Source of the DNA: Hepsetus odoe
Taxonomy: Eukaryota > Chordata > Actinopteri > Characiformes > Hepsetidae
Length of the DNA: 64,000 nucleotides
Direction of reading: 5' to 3'
Assembly (NCBI GenBank): GCA_017165825.1
Contig: CM029383.1
Span: forward strand, 13,224,295-13,288,294
Below, piece by piece: positions 24,001 to 33,480 of the stretch. Position 1 is the first letter of the stretch; every line of letters begins with the position of its first letter. The notes under the pieces are model-generated. The model was not told the origin of the DNA. It did not search any database and was given only the letters and a program-made list of their open reading frames with translations. The position numbers and the translations under genes are program-made.

Positions 24001-27000
24001 GGGGGGCTCCATTCCCACTGCCAACATCTTGCCTATTGCGGCGCCGAATACATGCGCCAAGCTCACATTTCAAAATCCTCTGCTGACCGTGGAGTTGAGG
24101 CAGAGAGCCGAAATTCAACATGAACACACTTTTGAACAACTAGTCCTCTAGCCTCAAAGACTCCACATGGTTGTCCTACGAGGTTCAGAGCAAAGACAAA
24201 AGCCGGAAATGAACCAGATGAGCCACTAAATTTTTTTGATGAAGACAAGCCATGATTGTCCACATCAGGGTTCCTCTGGGGATGAGTCAGTGCTCTCCTC
24301 TATAATGACATAGTGGAAGTGATACCTATTTTGGATCTTTCTTCAGTCAAGAAGCAACATGTTTTTTTTCTGTCTTAGCAACGAGAAAAAGAGACGAAAT
24401 GAGAATGACGTCGAGTTTGTGTGTTTTCTCTTCAGCAAATTATGGCAGGCTTTCAATGAAACCCTAACTGTAGCCATTCTGGCATTTAGAATAGAAGTCT
24501 GCTTGGTGATAGTTGCCATAGCTATTAGTGGTTTATTCCAATGCACAACGTACTAGAACATTTGACAACATTTTTAGAAAACTGGAGCTGGGCTTTTTTC
24601 GGTTTGCTACTGGCTAAGTAATAAAAATACAGTTTAAAAACACTACAGTTTTTCTTACCAACAGAACCTAATGGTCCTTGAAGCTGTTAGTGTTGATAAC
24701 ACATGCTTTGGTAATGCACAGCAAATATATCACTGTTCCTGGCATAATCACAGATTCACAAGGGCCTGAAAGGGGTGGAGGGGTGGTTGGATGGCCTGTC
24801 CCTTCAATCTCTGGAGAAGTTGTCCCCCTTGATAATGCACAATAATCGTTTTCGTGACCAAAAAAAACCCAAAACATTTTTAGAGGATATTTCACTGGAG
24901 TATTTTTTCTGACACATCTTCACGTCCTTACCCTAATGGGAGACTCTGTGTCTTTCTTCACTGCAGTCGACTGAGCCTGCTCTACTTCTCTAGTCTTTCA
25001 CGCTGTCAAGGATGTTTAAAAGTGAGAGAAACTAAGCTGTCAGATATGTGTTCTTGGTGAACCAACTGAGAGTCTTAATAGACTATAAGCAGCAAAGCAC
25101 ATTTTTACACATCAAGTACATTATGTTGCAGGTTATGGATACTGTGTTTATTTTAATAGTCAAGAGCTTTCTTATTTAGGTCACAGATAGATCAGCTACA
25201 GAGCTTTCTTATGTAGGCTATAAATAGATCAGTTTTATTATCTGTCCTTGATCCGTGATCTACCGTAACAGTTAGTTCCTTAACTTGATGGTTGGTAGTA
25301 AACTGTCGTTAATTAACACAGTTGCTGGACTGAAGAACAGTTAAAATCGTTAATGACACTAATCTGATGCTACATTATAATGCTTTGACACCCCTGCTAC
25401 CAGAACAATGTGACCAGGCACTAGAACATCATCAATAAGTGCACAGGATATAATCCAGAATGGTGTGTTGATGTATCAGACCGGTAGTGTCCACCAAGAA
25501 GTAATTCGTAGGATTGTTTTGCAAAAGCTTTTTACTAGCATTTTGCATTTAGCTCCCCTTTTGCTCATATTTTCACACTCCCCGGGGAAACATATGAGCT
25601 CGGCTTGATTTTACTCGTGATTCATATTTGTGTGCAGAAAAGCAGTGCTGTCAGCACAGCCAGTGTTAAGCTACAGTAAGCAAGTTAACGTAGTTAGTGC
25701 ATTAGTTCACAGATGTCTTGCTCGACATGTGTATGTGTGCCTGTGTGGGTGTTTGTGAGAGCACATCTGTATTTATATGCAGTGTGTATTTTTCAACATC
25801 AGCCAAAACATTAAGGTGCTGGTGTTATCAGTCTTATGAGACAGGAGTGGCCATATCAAAGGTCTTCAGAAAGACTCCATCATTGGCTAACTGGCTGAAA
25901 GAGAGGCTTTAGAGTGGTGACTTTTGTCTGGGGCAGGAGGAAAAGGCTTGGCACTAGACCGTTTCTGTTGGTTTCTGTTTGATTCAATTTAATTTCTTCT
26001 TTTTGACATAATTAAAGTTTTTAATGGTGACAAGAAAAGCTATATAAAGAATAAATGTTTCCATCTATTTCTAGGCCTCTATTCAAACCTAGGCAAATTT
26101 GGACCTGGATTACATTGAGACCTTGATCCGTTTTCTTCTTCTTGGCCATATTGTGTGTTCAGAGTGTTTGATCTGCTCACCAAAGGTTTTGCAAAACTCT
26201 GTGGCTAGCTTGATGGCACCCGGTCAGGAGCATCGAAAGCACATTTCATTAGAAAATAGATGTATTTTCAGAAGTGCGTTCAAACTTTTAGACAGCTCAC
26301 TAACATTTGGCACAGTAAGCTCAAAGCTGTGTGATAAACAGATCTTAAGATGAAGTAGGTGGTTTATTAGCCTATAGATCAAATGTCGTTACTTCCTGCT
26401 TTATAAGATAAGAATTTGTCACCAACTTTAACTATATTGGACTATGCGCTTGCACAGCATTGCAGAAGTGGCTTTTTAGCCTGTGACTCATATTTTCCCT
26501 CTGTGTGTGATTATAAAGCTGAAAGTGGTCTTCTCAGTTTGTGTAATTAGCCTACAGCGGAGAATATGGACATGAGCGAGCTGTCCTCAATTGTCAGAAA
26601 GTAAATGATATCCCTTGCATGAGAAGTGTTGGTGTTCCCTTCATAAAAGAGGGAATTGTAGAAAGCCGTTCACTTGGTAGAGCTCTGAGGCAGTGAAGTT
26701 ACACGCACACACAATTAACTTCCTAGCAGCCTCTGTGGGCTGCATAAAAATACTGAGCAGGCCCAGTTGACCTCAATTTTGGATCAAGATGGCAAGAGGA
26801 AAATATCTAAGAGAGTTTATTACTGGGGCATAGCAGCACGAACAGCAGGACCTTCGCTCATAACAAAGTCTGATTAGTCTTTCAGCGAGAGCCGTGACTA
26901 AAGTGATGTCTGCAGTTAGATCTGTGAAAAAGACATCAGAAATTAGGAAGTGGGCTAAATTGTAGTGGAAAGCATGCCTTCAAATGAGCATAATAATTGT

Positions 27001-27590
27001 ACATTAGTGCAACTGTTCTTCATGTGATTGAAATTATTAGTGCAGGACGTGATCAAACTGTGTCGGCAAGACCAATCTGTGCACAACAAGATGGAAAGAT
27101 TATATAAGGGCAAAGAAATAAACCCCTCATTATAATGTTTCTATATTCACGTTTTAGTTTTTATTAAATAGCTCTGAATTGTGAACATTTTTTGCATTTT
27201 GTAAAAAGATCTATAAATGTAAAGCTTTCTCTTGTTTATTAAATGGTGGAGACTGTGTTGTAATATAATCACTTTGTGAGTGCTGTTTAATGCAAGTGCG
27301 TAAGTATGAGTTTCATCAAAATAAACAGCCCTTGCAGCGCGTATCTGCTGCATCATTTTCTGCAGATTTAGGCAATGACTCCCCAGCACATATTCTAGCA
27401 AGCAAAAAATTTTGTCTGATTTGCTGGACACTCATTGCAAACTTGTTGGTCCAGTCTGTCCCATGTTAACTCGGTAGAAGAAAGCTCTAGAGACTGGGGA
27501 GACAAAAAAAAAATTGCATTTTCTTTGTACTGGATTTAGTCATTTTAGCACAATTTTTGAGGTCATTCCTGCAAGATGAAATGTTATGAA
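21100..27590. other. Intergenic; two possible dispersed-repeat fragments, no gene
   Basis: No coding gene is recognised. At 22395-22460 (GGGTCCCAACTTCCAGTCTT, GGCCAGAATCCGGC) and at 23130-23260 (GCCATCCATGGCAAGGAGTC) the sequence resembles short repeats I recall from fish genomes. Neither recurs clearly in this window. The GC-richer block at 23880-24140 is listed separately. Confidence 0.4.
23880..24140. promoter_or_regulatory. GC-rich, CpG-containing segment, possible regulatory element
   Basis: A repeat-free block with many CpGs (for example GCGGCGCCGAATACATGCGC at 24038-24057) in otherwise AT-rich intergenic DNA, about 5 kb upstream of cblb. The open frames on both strands match no known protein. 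It could be an enhancer, a small CpG island or an unrecognised non-coding exon. Confidence 0.25.
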
Positions 27591-27594
27591 AGTG

Positions 27595-27710
27595 GAAAGT
27601 GCCTGGGGGGCAGTGACGGGGACGGTACCTTGCTCAAGGGTACCTCAGGGCAACCTACTGGTTTGAACCCACAATCTTCCAATCCTGTGACCAACTCCCT
27701 TACCACTAGT
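27595..27710 (-). repeat. tRNA-derived SINE, partial, minus orientation
   Basis: Contains the body block GGTACCTTGCTCAAGGGTAC and the head region ending CCAACTCCCTTACCACTAG, but lacks the tail and the outermost head bases. Confidence 0.8.
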
Positions 27711-28190
27711 GAATTAAATTTTATTTTATTTTATTACATATCCAGTAATAGGTAAAACCAGGAGGAACTGTGTGGTATCAAAGAATGATGTTGAATAGTT
27801 ACCATTTTCTTTTTTAATTTTCTCTTTAATTTTGAAAGTCTCCAGGTCTTCATCGCCCAAAACAACCGCAAACCGCCATCAGGCCACCGGCATGTTGCAC
27901 TGCAGGAACAACATATTCCATGCCGCCTTTCCTGCTTCAAGGAAAGGTGTGTTTGGTCTGCACCTTTTACTGTTAACAACATAGTTTTTTTCTGGCAGAA
28001 ACTTAAATTCTGACATTAGAGAAATTAATTTCCAAAACAAAGTGTAGGATGATGCATGAAAGATGGACCTGATATGTATTTTCCAAAACCACTAGTTTGA
28101 GCCTGTGTGGCTACAAACAAGCTATAGAATATTGACACATAGTTGCCTTATTTCTATGTATATTTAATATTTTCATGTATGAAATGTTTC

Positions 28191-28263
28191 TATGAAATGA
28201 AAGTGACTATTTTTGTCATTGTGAAAAACACGAGGGTATCTCTATCTACAAGGGTACCTCTAG

Positions 28264-28347
<84 letters not shown>
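28191..28347. repeat. SINE tail fragment plus (TATC)n microsatellite
   Basis: GAAATGAAAGTGACTATTTT followed by GTCATTGTGAAAA is the minus-orientation tail of the main SINE. A fragment CAAGGGTACCTCTAG follows, then about 83 bp of perfect TATC repeats (28265-28347). Confidence 0.85.
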
Positions 28348-28351
<4 letters not shown>

Positions 28352-28377
28352 GAGTATTTATGTATGCATGTATGCAT

Positions 28378-28565
28378 GTAGTCAAGTCAAGTCAAGTAGG
28401 ATTTTATTGTCATTTCAGCCATATACACAGTACACAGTGAAACGAAAGAACGTTCCTCCAGGACCCTGGTGCTACACACAAGACAACATAAGACACAACA
28501 TAATGCACAAAATACACAAAACGGGGCAACAAGTGCAATGTATTCATGTTAAACAACAACAAAAT
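28378..28565. repeat. Dispersed repeat of fish retroposon type
   Basis: Begins with GTCAAGTCAAGTCAAGTAGG, continues TTTTATTGTCATTTCAGCC and AACGTTCCTCCAGGACCCTG. I recall this combination as a common repeat in fish genomes. Only one copy is present here, so the family cannot be confirmed from the window. Confidence 0.5.
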
Positions 28566-28689
28566 AAATACCGATAGGACCTTTAAGTGATAGAAAGCTG
28601 CACCAAAAATAATTCTAAAAATATTATCTTTTGTTTCAGTCTCATCTAATATCCACCCTTACCCAAAGTAACAAACAAACCTCCTCTTT

Positions 28690-28870
28690 TGTTTACAGGA
28701 GAATGAAGGGGTGGGATTAGACCGCTGAATATTAGCTATGCGCAGTCTTTCTTTATTGTGATTGGTGAGGAGGGAGCTGCTTCATTTACATAGCCCGTCC
28801 CACTCCCGCGAGCTGTGTTTATGCTCCTCCCCCTCTCGTGCGCGGCTCTTTAACGGCGAGCTGGTTGAGA
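28690..28870 (+). promoter_or_regulatory. cblb: Probable cblb promoter (CpG/GC-enriched, TATA-less)
   Basis: This stretch is clearly richer in G+C and in CpG than the AT-rich, repeat-laden DNA before it, and it lies just upstream of the putative non-coding first exon of cblb. It contains an inverted CCAAT box (ATTGG near 28761), a TGCGCA core near 28739 like an NRF-1 half site, and GC-rich blocks near 28800-28850. I see no well-placed TATA box, which fits a broad CpG-type promoter of a widely expressed signalling gene. The transcription start itself cannot be read from sequence, so both edges are approximate. Confidence 0.5.
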
Positions 28871-29112
28871 GGCGGGCAGCGCTGGCGAACGGCCACACCA
28901 AACAGGCGATCAAAACAGCACTTCTACACCGTCTGGAGGAAAGACTGCCGGGGAATGTAGTGGCTGAGAAGGCGTCGGCGTTAGATATGTAGCAGTTTGA
29001 GTCGTTTTCGCGCTCTTTGCTCGCTTTTGTTGGGATTTTATTGTCCTCCTCGCTTTAACTCGGCAACTCTCCGTTGACGTTCCCTCTCTGGCTACTCCTC
29101 TGGTTTGCCGCA
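28870..29112 (+). other. cblb: Putative cblb non-coding exon 1 (5' UTR)
   Basis: The segment ends at a strong splice donor (GTAAGTG beginning at 29113) and is followed 511 bp later by a strong pyrimidine-rich acceptor just ahead of the cblb start codon. It is GC-rich and continuous with the promoter-like region. A 76-codon open frame beginning at 28762 overlaps it, but it has no recognisable protein similarity and is more likely a product of GC-rich sequence than a gene. A non-coding first exon is, as I recall, also found in mammalian CBLB. The 5' edge is a guess and the donor assignment is inference; there is no transcript evidence. Confidence 0.45.
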
Positions 29113-29401
29113 GTAAGTGTGGACTTTTATGGGCCATAAAATATTCCAGTATGCCAACAGAAAGGGTGACAGCTGGGGTGGACACACTGCTGAGTGTAGA
29201 GGAGTTGAAAAGGTTGTTTTTTCTGTAACACTGTAGCGCTGCCACAGCAGAACTGCTGAGAGAGGGAGTTCACTTCACACGGAGCTGTTTCCAGTCAGAC
29301 CCTCAGGCTCGTTCACTAGTCTAACGGCTCTTTAAACTCGCCTTTAGTGGACAACACCTGGATGAGAGAGAGAGAGAGGGAGAGGGAGAGGGAGAGAGAA
29401 G

Positions 29402-29437
<36 letters not shown>

Positions 29438-29623
29438 GAGAGAGAGAGGTGAAGTTAGTTCAGCTTGCTGGGAAGAGCTCACCCAAGTGTTCTGTGTTTA
29501 TATACTATTCGGCCCAAGTGTCCCTAAGTAGGGCGCTTGTGTTTATTGAGACCCAACAATATATATATATATTTATATATATACACAGAAGGATTGGGAG
29601 AGGTCTGCTCTGTGTCCCCACAG
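29113..29623 (+). other. cblb: Putative 5' UTR intron of cblb
   Basis: The interval is bounded by a GTAAGTG donor and by an acceptor with the tract ctgctctgtgtccccacag, which ends at 29623. It contains a GA microsatellite (29363-29448) and a short AT tract (29560-29582), neither expected in a UTR exon under constraint. If the intron is real, only 10 nt of leader (29624-29633) precede the ATG in the coding exon. Confidence 0.5.
29363..29448. repeat. (GA)n microsatellite in the 5' UTR intron
   Basis: A GA tract with GGGA interruptions, about 85 bp. The arginine/glutamate-rich open frame across it is an artefact. Confidence 0.95.
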
Positions 29624-29633
29624 TGCGGAGGAC

Positions 29634-29801
29634 ATGGCAACCGCTCTCAGTGGCCGGAGTCTGGGCGGACGGGCGCCAAACCCGCGGAAAGGCCGGATTT
29701 TGGGCCTCATCGACGCCATCCAGGACGTGGTGGGACCCCCAAAACAAGCCGCCGCAGACCGGAGGACGGTGGAGAAAACGTGGAAACTCATGGACAAAGT
29801 G
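29634..29801 (+). CDS. cblb: Cbl-b E3 ubiquitin ligase, first coding exon
   Basis: Encodes residues 1-56 of Cbl-b, a cytosolic RING-type E3 ubiquitin ligase that restrains receptor tyrosine kinase and antigen-receptor signalling. The peptide begins MATALSGRSLGGR and includes RILGLIDAIQDVVGPPKQ and ADRRTVEKTWKLMDKV. These follow the vertebrate Cbl-b N terminus nearly residue for residue. Paralogue c-Cbl differs here, carrying a glycine- and histidine-rich tail, so cblb rather than cbl is the right call. The chosen ATG has a good initiation context (G at -3, G at +4) and lies 10 nt after a strong acceptor. The exon ends in phase 0 at AAAGTG, before the donor GTGAGA at 29802. Reading past that donor gives sequence unlike any Cbl. 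The second half of this exon starts the four-helix bundle of the TKB domain. Confidence 0.95.
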
Positions 29802-30238
29802 GTGAGAAACGCTCACTCCTTGTGTTGGAACCACAGCTGGCTCTGCTGGTTTCGGTTCACCGAACCGATTCTTCCGAACTCTGCGTTTCAGTGAATCGAA
29901 TATCAGATTCACTGATTCAACTCAGTTCAACCAAAGTCATTTTCTCAGCCTTTTTTGTTTGTTTGTTTTTTTTTTTTATTTTACTTAGTTCAATACATTT
30001 TCTGAGAGTAAAAAAAAAAAAAAAGATAAATTCACTGCTGCTGTTTCTGGCTGCAACATCTTGGAGCTGTTAAAGCTGAGTCAAATTAGAAGATGGTTTC
30101 CAGCATGCGATCCCATGCAGCAATGCTGCTGAACCCTTTTCATCCACAAGTGTGGCATTTCTCATATTAGAAATGCAAAAAATCTGAATATGCATCACCT
30201 TGGTCTCTGTCAAAAGTCAAACCCTCTGTTCCTTGCAG
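29802..30238 (+). other. cblb: cblb intron between first and second coding exons
   Basis: A short 437-bp phase-0 intron with donor GTGAGA at 29802 and acceptor TTCCTTGCAG ending at 30238. Joining its flanks gives MDKV then VRLCQNP, which is the continuous Cbl-family sequence. It contains a poly-T run near 29970 and a poly-A run near 30010 but no recognisable repeat or exon. Confidence 0.9.
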
Positions 30239-30489
30239 GTGAGACTGTGTCAGAACCCCAGGCTACAGCTGAAAAACAGTCCTCCTTACATCCTGGACAT
30301 CCTGCCGGACACCTACCAGCACCTGAGGATGATCCTGTGCAAGTACGAGGAGAACCAGAAGCTCGTGCAGCTCAGCGAGAATGATTACTTTAAGGTCTAC
30401 ATCGACAGCCTGATGAAGAAATCGAAAAGGGCTATCCGCCTCTTTAAAGAGGGCAAGGAAAGGATGTACGAAGAGCAGTCACAAGACAG
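30239..30489 (+). CDS. cblb: Cbl-b E3 ubiquitin ligase, second coding exon (four-helix bundle)
   Basis: Encodes about residues 57-139, from VRLCQNPRLQLKNSPPYI to KERMYEEQSQDR. The family-diagnostic stretches ILDILPDTYQHLR, LSENDYFKVYIDSLMKK and AIRLFKEGKERMYEE are intact. This is most of the four-helix bundle that, with the EF-hand and SH2-like parts encoded further downstream, forms the phosphotyrosine-binding TKB module recognising activated kinases such as ZAP-70/SYK and growth-factor receptors. The exon follows a canonical TTCCTTGCAG acceptor, is 251 nt long and ends in phase 2 before the donor GTAGGG at 30490, so the next exon should complete an arginine codon. The frame is uninterrupted. 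The EF-hand, SH2, RING, proline-rich and UBA parts are not in the window. Confidence 0.96.
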
Positions 30490-31495
30490 GTAGGGCGCGC
30501 TGAGTGTCTGCTGTGCAAACAGTGCCAAAGGAATGTTGTTTGCTTCTGTCAGGCTTTTGTCAGCACGCATACAAAGAGGTGTTTGGGAAGGTTTCACGAT
30601 GAGCATTGTTGTTAAATTCTGCCCATTTTGTGGAGAAGTATGTGTTTGTTTGTGGTATCCAGCTGCCCAGAAAGGTCGTAAAGTCATGGTTAAGCATTAA
30701 CATGGTTTTCAGTCTAATCCCTGGATGAACCCATACCTTTTTAAAACCACGCTGACCCTTTGAATGAACTGCCAGGAGAAGGGGGTCTGGACAGGGAGAG
30801 GTCAAGGCATGTGATTTATGCTCGTTTTTGTGCATTTCATCTCTCCTGGCCTTTAACCTTAAAGTATAACTGCTTAATGATGGAGGGTCTTTGCTCTGAT
30901 GAATTCCGGCCTCCGGATTAAGCATCGAACGAGTCTAACTTGTGCTTTCCATAATTAGAGTTATTAGTGTGTGATCAAATGGGGCACACGTATATAGTGA
31001 AGTGAGTTGGATGATGCATACCGGTCAAGTTAATTGTCTCTTCTCCCTGTGTCTTCTGGACAGCTGCGCAGTCTGCTGATTTCATCCTGCTTCTCTTTCT
31101 CGCTGCGTTATGAGAGGAAAATCTTAGTCGTCTGGTTTCCTGACGGCCAAATGTAACATTTCCAGAATCAGTTTTAAAATACAGCCTCACATTTGCACCC
31201 ATGCTGTATCTTGGCTCCTGACTACTTTGGTAAACATTACATTTTGAAAAAAGTTTGCAGCCCCCTTTGATTTTTCCAGAAAATAACAGCGCTTTTGGTT
31301 GTTGGTGTGTTTCCCAGTATTTCTCGGTGTAGCGTGTGGTGCTGATTATGGATGAGCTCTTGGCAGAGGTGTTTAATTTGGGGAGGGGGGGGGACTGACA
31401 GCGCTCCCTCACTCTGACCTCAGATTCCCCACTCTCCGCAGGGGAGGAATAATTGAGAAAACAGGCTTGCAGATGCCTGTGTGTGTGTGTTTTGG

Positions 31496-31497
31496 TT

Positions 31498-31529
<32 letters not shown>

Positions 31530-31531
31530 TA
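31496..31531. repeat. Poly-T tract
   Basis: Two T runs split by one C, about 36 bp, following a short TG run. Confidence 0.9.
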
Positions 31532-33314
31532 CATTTTTAGGATAAAATAACCTGGCTTTGTAAGAAAATCAGAGCCAACATAAAAATTTAGACCAGCTGC
31601 CATTTTGCTACTTAAACTTTGAACTGAAAGTGCACAAGTTTTTTTTTTTAGCGACGCTAAACTTGCATGAAAAGTTGGGAACCTTTTCTACAGTCACTGT
31701 GTTGATGAGCTTTTGTTCTGACAGCAATATGGAATATGTGCCAGTGTTGTATGAAAACAAACCTGTGTGTCTGTGTGTGTTGGTTCTGAGTGATGGATAT
31801 TACAAGTCATTGGGTGAGGGGCTGGCTAATAGTGTGAATGTGTGAGGGGTGAGGGAGAGGTATAGAAACATTTGTTAGCCTCGGGTCTCAGGCTGACAGG
31901 CTGTTCTGACACACTGTTGTGGTGCCAGAGACTGTGACACACTGTGCTTGGAGCAGAGATATTGGCTGATGGCCTGCCATGTCTGCCATGTCTCTGTGTC
32001 TTAAATCTCTGGGGAGAAGTCCACTGCCCTCCAGGTCTCATTGCAGAGGCCCGTATAACAAAAAGAAAGCTTTTTCTGTGGAAAGAGCCAAATTGTGTAG
32101 GTTGTGACCGGTAAACATTGGTGGGCTAACTGATATTTGAGTGGTCGTTAATTTGTCCACATTAGTAACCATAATTAATGTGTTATATTGTAGCAAGCTT
32201 CTTGCGTGAACAGCCTGATTTGCGAAATGCACATTTTAGTTGCTTCACAATTGTCATTTGCTCATTTATAATGCGAAAGTACAAGCAGTGCAAATGCAAA
32301 TGAAATAAAACCAGTCTCCTAAAATCTGTATTCTTACTGTTACAAAATGTACTTTTTCAGTAAGGAGAAAGAGAAGAGAGGAGATGATGAACAGTGAATT
32401 GTTCAAGTACTCAGTAATGGTAAAAAAAAAAGGCATAAAACTGACAGGAATGAAGCAGGGCTTTAGTGCTGGAATATATCAGCATGCAAAAGTGGCCCCC
32501 TGTTTGCTGCCTGCTTTAGTAATTACACTTCACCTCCTGATCCCAGCCATGGGACTCTCTGTCTGCTGTAAATATCATCCTTGCCGTAAGCTGCCAGGCA
32601 CCAGCCTTATGCTGTTTGTAGAAGGGGAAATACTGAAAAATATATATTAAAAAATATATATCATATATATATATATGAGAGAATTGTATGTAATATTTTG
32701 CCACAATGTTTAAAATATTGAATAAAAATCAAATGCACAAATAAAAATGTAGTGACGCATATCATACAATCTTTAAATTTCTCAGTGTTGATCAGATTTT
32801 TGCCACATCGGCCACCCTAGATGAAAATGTTAAAGGCTAGAAACAACAAGGCATTTTACAATGTTTTATTCAATATTGCACTTTTCTTTCTGGAGAATGC
32901 CCAAAGTTATTAAATTGTATTATTTTAGCTATTTAATATTTACTGTAATGATCTATTTATAAGGCATTGTGGAGTCATTATTGTAACTTAATTGTTACTG
33001 TTCTACAGCTTTTTCAGTAATTATAGAATCATCTGCTGCTCTCTGTCATTCTGGATATATGTTTCACTAACGCTTATTACCAGATTACATAACATTTAAA
33101 TCCTCAACTAACTGCAACATCTTATACTTTGATTAATTATAGGCTTTTGGACATTTTGCACTGTATTCACGTTTTCATAAAGTAAGTAGTAAATGCTTAT
33201 ATATTCGTAGCATTTCTTGACTTTATTTCAAGCGGAATACTAAAATATATTTTTTTCTATAATTAGGCCTAACATTCGTGTGTTCTTTTGTGTGATAATC
33301 CTGTACTAATGGTT

Positions 33315-33480
33315 AACACAGCCTGAATTAAGGCTGTTCTGGGGTGCTAATTTGCATGCGGCAGAAATCCTCCTCCTCTGTCAGTGCCTTAATTAATCAT
33401 ACCTAAAGCTAATTAAGTTAAAAGAGTAGGATCTGAGGCTAGGATAATGCATTTAGGTTTAGAAAACGATGACCAAGACA
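33315..33480. promoter_or_regulatory. Possible conserved non-coding element in cblb intron
   Basis: A repeat-free segment with TAATTTGCATGCGG (octamer-like ATTTGCAT), CCTTAATTAATCATAC and AAGCTAATTAAG, dense in homeodomain and POU-type cores. It has no coding potential. Conservation is not testable here. Confidence 0.25.

Noticed and set aside
28265..28347. Regularly spaced repeat (TATC)n, considered as an array element
   Set aside because: It is a simple tetranucleotide microsatellite. There are no spacers, and the genome is eukaryotic, so CRISPR is excluded.
28762..28992. 76-codon open frame in the GC-rich block before cblb
   Set aside because: No known similarity. It overlaps the putative promoter and UTR exon, and GC-rich DNA has few stops. 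At most an upstream open frame.
29537..30073. 178-codon open frame overlapping the first cblb coding exon in another frame, and minus-strand frame 29505-29912
   Set aside because: Shadows of the real exon. The Cbl-b frame is the only one with family similarity and it is confirmed by splicing into exon 2.
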